The notes: generated from the sequence alone by a model not told the origin. Counted from the stretch's first letter, positions 20,846 through 28,762 are shown. The stretch is DNA of 64,000 nucleotides from Tumebacillus lacus (GCF_026410385.1 NZ_JAPMLT010000005.1:1-64000), one strand, 5' to 3'. Numbers and translations: made by a program.

Positions 20846-21610
20846 TTAATCGCACAAAGCTAGTTGAATACAATCGTGAATCGCTTGTATGACTACTTCC
20901 GGCTCTGACAGTTGCGGAAAGTGACCGCTTTTGGCAGCGAGGATGTGCTTGCCTTGCTTGCTGAGTTGCAAGAACTCCAACTGGTTGTTTCTCCGCTTAT
21001 CGAATACATGGTCTGGCATCATCGGCGGTTTTTTGCCTCCAGATACCACAAATAAAGGGACATCGGGGAACGCACCGGCCTGTTCGATTTGCTTGATGGT
21101 CTCTTCCACGTAGTTCACTTCGCTCCACTTTCGATGGGGAATGAAGGAGTCGAACATCGCAAGGAGTCGATTCACATTTCGAATGATGGCATTCTGATTT
21201 TCGTTAAGCTTTATGTCGAGAGGATGGCTCGATTCTAAGAGAACAACGCCCGCTACTTCAGTGGGGAACTGACGGGCAAACAAATTGGAGTAAAAGCCTC
21301 CTAGCGAGTGTCCGACGAGCAGGAAGGGAGGTTGGATCTTTTCTTCCTGGAGCAATTGCCGAAGTGCGGTCACAATCGCATCCCCATGTTGGGGAGTGGA
21401 TGGCTTGTCGCTGTTGCCTACCCCAAATCGGTTATATGCGACAACTGTGGTTTTCTTCGCGATTTCATGAATCACTTTATACCATCCATCTATGGGGCCG
21501 CTGCCTCCGTTAATAAGAAGCACGGTGGGTCCACCATTGCCAAGTTGTGCAAATTCCATGGTTCCGTTGGCAGTCCGGCTGTTCTTGGTAGGGATCATTT
21601 TCACATCCAT
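20846..21610 (-). CDS. Alpha/beta hydrolase
   Basis: This 254-residue protein has the alpha/beta-hydrolase fold: an oxyanion loop LLINGGSGP, the nucleophile elbow GHSLGG (Ser at about residue 101) and a C-terminal SGHFPQ with the likely catalytic His. There is no signal peptide. The substrate cannot be read from the sequence. It lies on the opposite strand between two copies of a shared terminator element, together with the divergent tautomerase gene. Confidence 0.88.
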   Translation of the reverse strand: MDVKMIPTKNSRTANGTMEFAQLGNGGPTVLLINGGSGPIDGWYKVIHEIAKKTTVVAYNRFGVGNSDKPSTPQHGDAIVTALRQLLQEEKIQPPFLLVGHSLGGFYSNLFARQFPTEVAGVVLLESSHPLDIKLNENQNAIIRNVNRLLAMFDSFIPHRKWSEVNYVEETIKQIEQAGAFPDVPLFVVSGGKKPPMMPDHVFDKRRNNQLEFLQLSKQGKHILAAKSGHFPQLSEPEVVIQAIHDCIQLALCD

Positions 21611-21720
21611 CCACCCCTTTGAGAATGTTTTGACCCGCTTATCATGTAGCTACGTTCGCAAGAGCATTTGGTTCCAACAGAAGTGGAACACAAGCTTTGG
21701 AGAAGAGAGGGTGAACTCTC

Positions 21721-21750
21721 TTTACAAATTTTGGACTTCAGATCTATAAT
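21721..21750 (+). promoter_or_regulatory. Sigma-A promoter for the tautomerase gene
   Basis: TTTACA at 21721-21726 and a perfect TATAAT at 21745-21750 are separated by 18 bp, 48 bases before the tautomerase ATG. Confidence 0.65.
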
Positions 21751-21797
21751 AGCAGTGAAATTTAAAAAACAGAAGCCGTGAGAGGGGTTGAATCCAA

Positions 21798-21998
21798 ATG
21801 CCGGTCATCAATTTGCAGATCACTAAAGGGGCAACTCGCGAACAGAAAGAGCAGATCGTCCATGAATTTACAGATACACTGGGCCGCGTGCTTGGCAAAA
21901 AGCCGGAGCACACGCACATCGTGATTCAAGAGATCGAAGAGGAAAATTGGGGGTATGCCGGGATTTTGACCGACGAGTTTCGCAGTCGGGGAGAGTAA
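21798..21998 (+). CDS. 4-oxalocrotonate tautomerase family protein
   Basis: This 66-residue protein begins M-P-V-I, so Pro would be the N-terminal catalytic base after Met removal. The length and the THIVIQEI strand fit the 4-OT family, whose small subunits form oligomers. GAGAGGG lies upstream of the start. No aromatic-degradation pathway genes are nearby, so the physiological keto-enol substrate is unknown. A fragment resembling residues 39-50 lies at 24568. Confidence 0.9.
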   Translation: MPVINLQITKGATREQKEQIVHEFTDTLGRVLGKKPEHTHIVIQEIEEENWGYAGILTDEFRSRGE

Positions 21999-22031
21999 GA
22001 AGATCTAATAAAATAGACTGCCGACCCAAAC

Positions 22032-22076
22032 AAAGGTCAGGAATCCACACGCGGATTTCTGACCTTTTCTTTTTTC
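22032..22076. terminator. Terminator after the tautomerase (repeat copy 2)
   Basis: AAAGGTCAGGAATCC at 22032-22046 pairs with GGATTTCTGACCTTT at 22053-22067, followed by a T run. It is nearly identical to the element at 20806 and also ends the convergent PLP-enzyme gene. Confidence 0.85.
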
Positions 22077-22078
22077 TC

Positions 22079-23221
22079 TCACTGATCCGACTTCAAACCC
22101 GCCCCGCACATGGGAAGCAGACTATCAGGGGTCTTCCCGTGCCTTTCGCAATAAAGGAGGTAGGCTGCATAGGTGGCGGCTGTGGTGTGTTCACAGTAGA
22201 TGCCCTTCTCGGCCAGTGCGGCCCGGGCTGGCAAGATGCGCTCTTCCGGGGCGGTGATCACTTCGATCTGGTACTTGTAGATCAGGCGAAGGATCGCTTC
22301 CCCCCGCATCGGCTCGCCGATGGCGATGCCCTCCGCCAGCGTGGGGGCCGGTGCGATCCGAGCCGGCTGCGACTGATGTTGACTCACCGCTTTGGCAAGC
22401 GGGGCACAGTGTTCACTCTGCACCGCCACGATGCGGGGCATTTCGGAGATGACACCGCTTATGAGCAGGTGCTCCAACGCTTTGATCACACCGATGAACA
22501 GGGTGCCGTTGCCAAGCGGGATGAAAATGTGTCGAGGCATCCGGCGCAACTGTTCATAGACTTCGTAGATGTAGGTTTTCGTCCCTTCGTAGAAAAAAGG
22601 GTTGTATACATGGCTGGCGTAGTACGTGCCCGTTTGCGCAACTGCTTCTCGGCACGCGTCTGCACAAGCATCTCGGTTGCCCGGTATCACGCTGACCAGC
22701 GCTCCGTGGGACTGGATCATGGCGATTTTCTTAGAAGACGTGCCCTCCGGCACGAAGATCTCACAGTCGATGCCAGCCTTTCCGCTATAGGCGGCGATGC
22801 TGTTGCCGGCGTTGCCGCTGCTGTCCTGGATAACGGCCTCGATGCCGATGCTCTTGCAATGGGAGATCAGCACCGCAGCCCCTCTGTCTTTGAACGACAG
22901 CGTGGGCATACAGTACTCCATCTTCAGCAGGACATCTTCGTCAAACGGCACGACAGGAGTCATTCCCTCTCCCAAGGAAAGATCCCGCCACCTCTCGCCT
23001 TCTACAGGCAAAAAAGCCCGGTAGCGAAAGAGGCTCCACGTGTCTTGGTCGACGAGGGACAAGTCAAATGCGGGCGGTTGGTACTCCAAGTCCCACAATC
23101 CTCCGCACGCACAGTTCGCCTTGCGCGTGGACGTGGCTTCCGGTTGACCGCATCGGGAGCAGATGTACTTCATCGCGTTTCCCTTGTTTTCACCTGCATA
23201 GACGGGCGTGATCTTTTTCAT
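22079..23221 (-). CDS. PLP-dependent threonine synthase-like enzyme
   Basis: This fold-type II PLP enzyme of about 380 residues resembles threonine synthase. An N-terminal zinc-ribbon-like segment (CSRCG...CACGG) precedes the catalytic domain. The Schiff-base Lys is in TLSFKDRGA, the phosphate loop in QDSSGNAGNS, and a second Gly-rich loop is IPLGNGTLFIG. I start at ATG 23221 (MKKITPVYAG), which has GAGGGA about 8 nt upstream; MKYICSRCG, 17 codons further in, is an alternative. It is not beside hom or thrB, so it may be a paralogue acting on another beta- or gamma-substituted amino acid. Confidence 0.85.
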   Translation of the reverse strand: MKKITPVYAGENKGNAMKYICSRCGQPEATSTRKANCACGGLWDLEYQPPAFDLSLVDQDTWSLFRYRAFLPVEGERWRDLSLGEGMTPVVPFDEDVLLKMEYCMPTLSFKDRGAAVLISHCKSIGIEAVIQDSSGNAGNSIAAYSGKAGIDCEIFVPEGTSSKKIAMIQSHGALVSVIPGNRDACADACREAVAQTGTYYASHVYNPFFYEGTKTYIYEVYEQLRRMPRHIFIPLGNGTLFIGVIKALEHLLISGVISEMPRIVAVQSEHCAPLAKAVSQHQSQPARIAPAPTLAEGIAIGEPMRGEAILRLIYKYQIEVITAPEERILPARAALAEKGIYCEHTTAATYAAYLLYCERHGKTPDSLLPMCGAGLKSDQ

Positions 23222-23362
23222 GTGGGATCCCTCGCTTCTTTTTTGGCCGCGGACTTGATCGTTTGATCCTAGAGTGAAAGTTCTGCAGGGCTTTTGCCGT
23301 TCCCTCTCCCATTGGACATGCATGTACTAAAGGGAGAACACATGAGAGGAGGTCAAGGTCTG

Positions 23363-23563
23363 ATGCCATTCTACAATTTTACGATCGGCGCTTGCTACGG
23401 GATCGCAGTCGCAGGTCAGACGATGGGCTCGTTTACCGTTTACAACGGGCGTGTCGTCGCTGAAGATGTCAACTCGGTCACGATCCGCTACATGGGACGC
23501 AATCAAAAGGTCAGACGGCGCACGATTCGCAGAACCGACATTATGAAAGTCGCGAAGCTGTAA
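23363..23563 (+). CDS. Small basic protein of unknown function
   Basis: This 66-residue protein starts at ATG 23363 with AGGAGGT 9 nt upstream; the longer reading from 23294 has no ribosome site. It has a short hydrophobic N-terminal half, then a strongly basic C-terminus (RNQKVRRRTIRRTDI). The strand-rich VYNGRVVAEDVNSVTIRYM suggests a small beta-barrel, perhaps Sm-like, but I do not recognise it. Confidence 0.7.
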   Translation: MPFYNFTIGACYGIAVAGQTMGSFTVYNGRVVAEDVNSVTIRYMGRNQKVRRRTIRRTDIMKVAKL

Positions 23564-23575
23564 TCGAATGCACCG

Positions 23576-23610
23576 AAAGCATCGAAGGCAGTCGCTGTCC
23601 TCGATGCTTT
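23576..23610 (+). terminator. Rho-independent terminator
   Basis: AAAGCATCGA pairs with TCGATGCTTT around a loop, followed by TTTTTT. Confidence 0.85.
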
Positions 23611-23637
23611 TTTCTACGAAAGGAGTATGAGGCGTTT

Positions 23638-24552
23638 ATGCCTACCCTTACACAAAGAGCCCAGAGCCTGCTCAAGTCGTTGCCGAAATCGAACAAGTTC
23701 CGATTTGTCTACTTTGGTGACAGTTGGTTTAACTGGGGCAATACGAGAGCAGATGCGATTACACGGTATCAGATTTTCCTCGGGGCGTTGGAGACGGCTG
23801 CAAGACAAAAACCGAAGCCGCTGTTTATCCTCATCGGCGGGGATCTCGTGTTTACCGGTCTGGAGTCGCATTATCGATATGTCTCTCAGAAACTGAATCA
23901 ATTTATGACAAAGTACAAAATCCCCGTGTTCATAGCCCCGGGTAACCACGAGCGGACAGGTCCCCGAGGATCGTTGGACCTGTATCGAAAGTACATCTCC
24001 GCGAGACTGAACTATCGTGTGGACGCACCTCGACTGCGGATCATCATGCTGAATAACATCGGTCCGGGTACAGCGGTTTCGGAGAGTTACTCGGAGTATT
24101 ACGGATTTGATCGGTCGGGTGCGGCCCTGTCGACGCTCAAGAGCAATTTGAACAGCACGCCCGCCAATACGAAAGTGGCCGTCGTCATGCATGTGCCGCC
24201 ACGCACAGGCACGTGGCGGCGTGCGAACGGCTCCACCTTTACGCTGCGCGACGACGACGGATTCCCGATCACCACCCCGGCAAACCGTGATTTCCTCAAC
24301 ACGTTGCGTCAGAATCGAAACAAAATCCAAAAAGTCATGGTCGGGCATGTTCATACGTACGCGACGAGCACGATCCAAGGCATCCCGTACGTTCTTGAGG
24401 GACAAGGCGGTGCGGTGATCGGCAACAACAGCATCGTGCTGTTTGAAGTCAACAACGGCACCATCTCCTCGCCAAAACGCATCCCTGTCAAAAGAAGCAA
24501 CCAGACTCCGAACAAAGTATTCGTGAATGGCTCGACGCTCCCGAATCCGTAA
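23638..24552 (+). CDS. Calcineurin-like metallophosphoesterase
   Basis: This 304-residue protein carries the metallophosphoesterase motifs in order: GDS near residue 28, GGDLV, GNHE, MHVPP and GHVH. The first motif, normally D-x-H, reads G-D-S-W, so the usual first-metal His is Trp here. There is no signal peptide. GGAG lies upstream. It is an isolated gene between two terminators. Substrate unknown; it could act on nucleotides or phosphoproteins. Confidence 0.85.
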   Translation: MPTLTQRAQSLLKSLPKSNKFRFVYFGDSWFNWGNTRADAITRYQIFLGALETAARQKPKPLFILIGGDLVFTGLESHYRYVSQKLNQFMTKYKIPVFIAPGNHERTGPRGSLDLYRKYISARLNYRVDAPRLRIIMLNNIGPGTAVSESYSEYYGFDRSGAALSTLKSNLNSTPANTKVAVVMHVPPRTGTWRRANGSTFTLRDDDGFPITTPANRDFLNTLRQNRNKIQKVMVGHVHTYATSTIQGIPYVLEGQGGAVIGNNSIVLFEVNNGTISSPKRIPVKRSNQTPNKVFVNGSTLPNP

Positions 24553-24567
24553 TCGAATCCATACGGA

Positions 24568-24602
24568 CATCGTGATTCAGGAGGCTGAAGAGGAAAGTAG
24601 CG
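24568..24602 (+). pseudogene. Remnant of a second 4-oxalocrotonate tautomerase gene
   Basis: About 34 bases match the tautomerase gene at 29 positions in the same frame, encoding DIVIQEAEEES against HIVIQEIEEEN. The sequence on either side is unrelated, so only this internal scrap survives. Confidence 0.5.
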
Positions 24603-24664
24603 CGAAACATGCAGAGTTACCTTTTGGAGAGACAATTGCCGTGTCGGGATCAAGCAGACACACC

Positions 24665-24696
24665 AAAAAGCCACTTGCTTGCAAGTGGCTTTTTTG
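24665..24696. terminator. Bidirectional terminator
   Basis: AAAAAGCCACTTGC and GCAAGTGGCTTTTTT form a near-perfect hairpin with a two-base loop, between convergent genes. Confidence 0.93.
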
Positions 24697-24698
24697 CT

Positions 24699-25115
24699 CT
24701 ACTTGGTCTTATTCCAGATGTACGAAAACCAAGTGGCGTGACGCGCCTCGTCTGCGGATGCGTCGCGCAGGATCATGGCGATCCGCGGGTCGGAGGTAAA
24801 CGCGGCCGTGTCTTGATAAAACTTCGAATCCTCCAGTTCATCCCGGATCGCCTCTTCGATCCCTTCCCGGAAGTCGGTCGGCACGGTAGCAGCTGTCAGC
24901 GGTGCTTGACGCCCGTCTGTCAGATCGGAGTAAATGTGCGAGAAGTTGCGGAAATGGGCCACTTCATCATTTCGGATGTTGAGAATGATCGTTCGGAAGT
25001 CCATATCGGTGGTCAGTTGGGCCAGTTTTTCATAGGTGCGGATGGCATGGTATTCCGCGTCGATGGCGGTGGCCAGACGGTCGAGCAATTGTTGTGAGCC
25101 ATTTGTTCTGTACAT
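24699..25115 (-). CDS. Ferritin-like four-helix di-iron protein
   Basis: This 138-residue protein starts at ATG 25115 with GGGAGG a few bases upstream (the longer reading to 25187 has none). It carries ferritin-like metal motifs: AEYHAIRTYE, RNDEVAHFRN, EAIRDELEDSKFY and ADEARHATWF, two of them E-x-x-H. The family binds di-iron centres and includes rubrerythrin- and spore-coat-type proteins. Transcribed divergently from the MerR-type regulator; shared control is possible. Confidence 0.85.
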   Translation of the reverse strand: MYRTNGSQQLLDRLATAIDAEYHAIRTYEKLAQLTTDMDFRTIILNIRNDEVAHFRNFSHIYSDLTDGRQAPLTAATVPTDFREGIEEAIRDELEDSKFYQDTAAFTSDPRIAMILRDASADEARHATWFSYIWNKTK

Positions 25116-25212
25116 CGTGATCCTCCCTCGCTGGGTAACGTCTCTGACAAGATCCAACATATTCAGGGCGCATGCGGAGAGTGACACACAACAAATGGAT
25201 GAAATAATGGGT

Positions 25213-25243
25213 TTGACTTTGACGTTGCGTCAACCTGTACAGT
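25213..25243 (+). promoter_or_regulatory. MerR-type promoter with operator dyad
   Basis: A -35 TTGACT (25213-25218) and -10 TACAGT (25238-25243) are separated by 19 bp, the long spacer typical of MerR-activated promoters. Within the spacer lies the perfect dyad TTGACG-TTG-CGTCAA (25219-25233). It directly precedes the MerR/TipA-like gene, so autoregulation is likely. Confidence 0.75.
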
Positions 25244-25266
25244 GAATCTTGTCAGGAGGTGAACGC

Positions 25267-26034
25267 ATGGAATACACGGTGCAAAAGTTGGGGCAGTTGG
25301 CGGGAGTCAGCACCCGCACGCTGCGGTATTACGATGAGATCGGCATCTTGAAGCCGGCGCGGATCAACTCGTCAGGGTACCGCATCTACGGCGAAGCGGA
25401 AGTGGATCGTCTGCAACAGATCTTGTTTTACCGGGAGCTCGGGGTAGGCCTTGAGCAGATCAAAGAGATCGTGAACGACCCGTCCTTTGACGGAGCAGCC
25501 GCTTTGAAAGATCACCGGCAACAACTGCTCGACAAACGAAAGCAACTCGATCTGCTGATCGCGAACGTGGAAAAAACAATTGCATTATCCGAAGGGAGAA
25601 TCACCATGACCGACAAAGAAAAATTTGAAGGCTTCAAGCAAAACATGATCGACGAGAACGAGAAAAAGTACGGCAAAGAAATTCGTGAAAAATACGGCGA
25701 CGACACGGTCAACCAGTCCAATGAAAAGCTGAAAAACATGACGCAAGAACAGCATGATGAAGTGACCCGCCTCGCAGAAAAAGTGAACGTCACGCTGGCC
25801 GAAGCGTTCAAAACGGGCGACCCGGCCAGCGAACTCGCGCAGAAAGCGGCCGACCTGCACAAGCGATGGCTGACCTTCTATTGGCCGCAATACAGCAAGG
25901 AAGCGCACGCGGGACTCGCGCAGATGTACGTCGACGACGAGCGGTTCACGGCGTACTATGACAAGGAGCAACCGGGTACGGCCGCGTTTCTCCGCGACGC
26001 GATCCACATCTACACGGGTGTAAAAAAGTCATAG
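25267..26034 (+). CDS. MerR family regulator with TipAS-like ligand domain
   Basis: This 255-residue protein starts at ATG 25267 (MEYTVQKLGQLAGVS) with AGGAGGTGA 5 nt upstream. Residues 1-70 are the MerR winged helix (TRTLRYYDEIGILKPARI), followed by a coiled-coil dimerization helix (about 80-115). The C-terminal domain (about 120-250, with YWPQYSKEAHAGLAQMY and FLRDAIHIYTG) resembles TipAS, which in Streptomyces binds thiopeptide antibiotics. The promoter carries a MerR operator. A role in sensing an antibiotic or amphipathic compound is inferred. Confidence 0.92.
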   Translation: MEYTVQKLGQLAGVSTRTLRYYDEIGILKPARINSSGYRIYGEAEVDRLQQILFYRELGVGLEQIKEIVNDPSFDGAAALKDHRQQLLDKRKQLDLLIANVEKTIALSEGRITMTDKEKFEGFKQNMIDENEKKYGKEIREKYGDDTVNQSNEKLKNMTQEQHDEVTRLAEKVNVTLAEAFKTGDPASELAQKAADLHKRWLTFYWPQYSKEAHAGLAQMYVDDERFTAYYDKEQPGTAAFLRDAIHIYTGVKKS

Positions 26035-26123
26035 GCAACGGCGTGACCGTTCCCTGATGTGTCAAAATGGTGTATACTCCCAGACATAAAATGCTCTGTG
26101 CACCAGAGACTGGAGTTGAATCA

Positions 26124-26600
26124 TTGATCATGCGCGACCAAATGCTCGCCTTGTTTGACACGCTCTCCGCCGATGACCAAGCGTTTATGCTGCGCTTGCT
26201 CGAAGCCAAGATCCGCACCAACCAGAGCCCGCTCGTCTATATCGAAGAGATGATGTCCTACCAATTCAAAGGCCAGGACGGCGACACGTTTGTCCACACG
26301 ATGGAGGTGCGACCGGAGATCTCCAACCGCTACGGGATGCTTCACGGCGGCATTCTCTCCACGTTTATCGACACGGCGATGGGGGCGACCTGCTTTGTCA
26401 AAAACGGGCAGGAGACCAAGACGGTGACGCTCGATCTGCAGGTTCGATTTTTGAAAGAGGCCAAGCAGGGGACGCTGACCTGCAAGACCCGCTTCCAAAA
26501 AAACGGCCGCACGATCGCCGTGCTGGAATCGCACGTCTATGACGCAAAAGGCGACATCGTCGGCAGCGCGACCGGCACGTTCTTCAAGATTCCGGCATAA
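26124..26600 (+). CDS. PaaI/YbgC-like hotdog thioesterase
   Basis: Hotdog-fold acyl-CoA thioesterase, about 158 residues, with the PaaI-type motif YGMLHGGILSTFIDTAMG carrying the catalytic HGG. An N-terminal helix rich in Met/Leu precedes the domain. I place the start at TTG 26124, 8 nt after GGAG; ATG 26130 is two codons on, and the longer reading from 26067 overlaps a TATACT -10 element at 26073. The acyl substrate is unknown. Confidence 0.85.
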   Translation: MIMRDQMLALFDTLSADDQAFMLRLLEAKIRTNQSPLVYIEEMMSYQFKGQDGDTFVHTMEVRPEISNRYGMLHGGILSTFIDTAMGATCFVKNGQETKTVTLDLQVRFLKEAKQGTLTCKTRFQKNGRTIAVLESHVYDAKGDIVGSATGTFFKIPA

Positions 26601-26752
26601 GCGACAAAATACGTCTATTCCCGCATCAAACCGCGTATCTTCTACCAACCCGGCCGTTTTTTCAAGAGGGTGAACTTACACTATTGTTGCAGAAGTTTGA
26701 ACTTTTTGTTACGATAGTGTCACAATCTTGATCTACACGGAGGGAATTTGGG

Positions 26753-26887
26753 ATGGGAATGATCGCGTCGTTGCTCTTTTTGGTCAGTGTCGGCCTGTGT
26801 GTCTGGCTGTGCGCATGGTGGAGCAAACATGTGCCGCCCGTGCACATTCATGAAGAAGCGAAATCTTTGAACGCACCGGCCGCCTAA
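26753..26887 (+). CDS. Small single-pass membrane protein
   Basis: This 44-codon gene begins MGMIASLLFLVSVGLCVW and ends KSLNAPAA. GGAGGG lies about 8 nt before the ATG. It has one N-terminal transmembrane helix with Cys and Trp residues and a short cytoplasmic-type tail containing His residues. It is followed 47 nt later by another tiny membrane ORF. Function unknown; it is the kind of peptide that attaches to a membrane complex. Confidence 0.6.
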   Translation: MGMIASLLFLVSVGLCVWLCAWWSKHVPPVHIHEEAKSLNAPAA

Positions 26888-26934
26888 AAAAGGCACGCCG
26901 CCGGTCAGGACCTTGCCACGCGGGAGGTCGCGGG

Positions 26935-27030
26935 ATGCCGGCGCTCTGGTTTGCCATCGGACTGTTCGTTTTTGTCGGATTACTGTGGTTCGTCTTTCAA
27001 TGGGGAACAAAAATATCCACCAAAGCGTAA
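26935..27030 (+). CDS. Tiny single-pass membrane peptide
   Basis: This 31-codon gene starts MPALWFAIGLFVFVGLLW and ends KISTKA, with GGGAGGT 7 nt upstream of the ATG. It is essentially one transmembrane helix followed by a short basic tail. Size and layout recall CydX-like subunits, but no oxidase genes are adjacent. The ribosome site and reading frame support it; the function is unknown. Confidence 0.55.
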   Translation: MPALWFAIGLFVFVGLLWFVFQWGTKISTKA

Positions 27031-27098
27031 GAGAGGGGAACCTCTCTTTTTTCTGTGTTACAATATAGGGCAGACAGTGCAGAGAGGAACGACGCCCC

Positions 27099-27584
27099 AT
27101 GAACTTCCACCGATTGTTTCTCATCCAGAAGGGGCTGGACGACCGCATACGTCAGGAGCACGGTTTGATCGGCCGCGACCTGATCGCGGACAAGGTATTG
27201 GCCCTGCAAGTGGAACTGGCCGAACTGGCAAACGAGACGCGCTGCTTCAAATACTGGAGCAAAAAGCCGCCCGCAGACCGCGATGTGATCTTGGAAGAGT
27301 ACGTGGACGGGCTGCATTTTGTGATCTCGCTCGGGATCGAGCTCGGATACGACTATGAGCCGACCGATCTGCAGGCGGGCTTCGGGTCTCTGACCGAGCG
27401 TTTCACCGCCCTGCTGGCTCTCACAGCCGTTTTTGGACAGCGTCGGGAGGCAGATGTCTACCGGGAGCTGTTTGACGCGATCTGGGGCTTAGGGAGCGGG
27501 CTGGGCTTTACGGCAGCGGAGATCGAAGCGGCGTATCTCGCGAAAAACGAGGTCAACCACCGCAGGCAGGAACAAGGCTACTGA
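27099..27584 (+). CDS. Dimeric (all-alpha) dUTP diphosphatase-like protein
   Basis: This 161-residue protein of the all-alpha NTP pyrophosphatase superfamily matches the dUTPase_2 type. The metal-binding helix ELAELANETRCFKYW and the downstream EEYVDGLHF helix supply the acidic ligands. It hydrolyses dUTP (or dUDP) to dUMP in nucleotide sanitation. GAGAGG precedes the ATG. The carbonic anhydrase gene follows after 18 nt. Confidence 0.88.
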   Translation: MNFHRLFLIQKGLDDRIRQEHGLIGRDLIADKVLALQVELAELANETRCFKYWSKKPPADRDVILEEYVDGLHFVISLGIELGYDYEPTDLQAGFGSLTERFTALLALTAVFGQRREADVYRELFDAIWGLGSGLGFTAAEIEAAYLAKNEVNHRRQEQGY

Positions 27585-27602
27585 ACATGATGAGGTGAGA
27601 AC

Positions 27603-28202
27603 ATGAGAATTCTCGACCAAGTTTTGGCGACCAACAAAGAGTTCGTAAAAGAATGGGCAAACCTGCAAGAGCAAACAAACAACAAGCCCGTCTCGAAGAT
27701 CCCGGCGAAAGAATTGGCGATCTTCACCTGCATGGACACCCGTCTCGTCGATTTTCTGGAAGGCGCGCTCGGCATCGCCCGCGGCGATGCGAAAGTGCTG
27801 AAAAACGCCGGTGCCACGCTGGCCTCGCCGTTTGGCGTGATCATCCGTTCGCTGGTGATGGCGATCTATGAGCTCGGCGTCAAAGAGGTGATGGTCGTCG
27901 GCCACCGCGACTGCGGCATGGCACATGCCACCGCCGACGGGCTCAAAGAAAAGATGATCGCGCGCGGTGTCTCGCCGGATGCGATCAAAGTCGTCGAACA
28001 GTCGATCGTCAACTGGGTGGACACGTTCCATCATCCGATCGAAAACGTCGCCGACGTCGTCAAGCAGATCCGCGAAAACCCGTTCATCCCGAAAGATGTG
28101 CCGGTGCACGGTCTGATCTTCGACCCGGTCGACGGCCGTCTGGACCTGATCGTCAACGGCTACGACAACATGCCGCCGCAAGAGGAGCCGGACGCCAACT
28201 AA
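27603..28202 (+). CDS. Beta-class carbonic anhydrase
   Basis: This 199-residue protein has the zinc site of beta carbonic anhydrases: CMDTR (Cys and the Asp-Arg dyad) and GHRDCG (His and Cys). It interconverts CO2 and bicarbonate in the cytoplasm. GAGGTGAG precedes the ATG. It is probably cotranscribed with the dUTPase gene, 18 nt upstream. Confidence 0.93.
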   Translation: MRILDQVLATNKEFVKEWANLQEQTNNKPVSKIPAKELAIFTCMDTRLVDFLEGALGIARGDAKVLKNAGATLASPFGVIIRSLVMAIYELGVKEVMVVGHRDCGMAHATADGLKEKMIARGVSPDAIKVVEQSIVNWVDTFHHPIENVADVVKQIRENPFIPKDVPVHGLIFDPVDGRLDLIVNGYDNMPPQEEPDAN

Positions 28203-28259
28203 ATTTGGCGGGCGCGGGTTTCTTTGCCGCCGTTTTGGAAAAAATGACGAAGGGTGCGG

Positions 28260-28288
28260 TTTACAAACCGAATCCCATGCGTTATGCT
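28260..28288 (+). promoter_or_regulatory. Sigma-A promoter before the 28338 gene and rpsD
   Basis: TTTACA (28260-28265) and TATGCT (28283-28288) are separated by exactly 17 bp. The Fur-like box lies just downstream, over the expected transcription start region. Confidence 0.55.
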
Positions 28289-28300
28289 GATCTCAAGTTA

Positions 28301-28317
28301 TTGAGAATGGTTTTCAA
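28301..28317 (+). promoter_or_regulatory. Fur-like operator
   Basis: TTGAGAATGGTTTTCAA is an inverted repeat. Its core matches the 7-1-7 Fur consensus TGATAATNATTATCA at about 11 of 14 fixed positions. It sits 13 bp after the -10 of the upstream promoter, where a bound repressor would block transcription. Confidence 0.4.
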
Positions 28318-28337
28318 TTACTGGCGGGTGGTGCAAA

Positions 28338-28754
28338 ATGATTACTTCCCGGATCAAGCATCTGGTGTCTCAAGGCTGTTGGGGCTTGGGATACTACCGC
28401 GATGCAGAGCCGATTCGCAAGTGTCTCGACGATGTGTTGACAAACTGGCCGTATACAGAGGATGTGCAAGTAGTAGTGACCCCTTGGGCGGCTGACGGCT
28501 GTCATTTACATACAAAGGTACTTGCTAAAATAGGGACAGCGGTGTATCCTTTAATTTTGTCAGAGACTTTTGAGCGAAACCTGCTCAATATGACACAAAA
28601 TGACATCACCCATCTCTTGGCGGCTGTGATTGAAGAGACGGAAGAAGAGTTGTCGAATTTGAAGTCGGCAGGTGTGGAAGTCACTGACCCGCTTGCTGCA
28701 ATGCTCCAAGAGATGGAGCAGATGAACGATAATTATCATGATACAAGGGAGTAG
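28338..28754 (+). CDS. Conserved-looking hypothetical protein upstream of rpsD
   Basis: This 138-residue protein is AT-richer than its neighbours. It is mixed alpha/beta in its N-terminal half (CWGLGYYRDAEPIRKCLDD) and acidic and helical at the C-terminus (VIEETEEELSNLKSAG). No membrane segment or recognised motif. It stops 8 nt before rpsD, so the two are very probably one transcript behind a promoter with a Fur-like box. Confidence 0.7.
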   Translation: MITSRIKHLVSQGCWGLGYYRDAEPIRKCLDDVLTNWPYTEDVQVVVTPWAADGCHLHTKVLAKIGTAVYPLILSETFERNLLNMTQNDITHLLAAVIEETEEELSNLKSAGVEVTDPLAAMLQEMEQMNDNYHDTRE

Positions 28755-28762
28755 ATTCTTAC

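Noticed and set aside
26707-26728. Rex-like dyad (TTGT...CACAA) upstream of the tiny membrane genes
   Set aside because: The half-sites are too far apart for a Rex box and the inner bases do not match.
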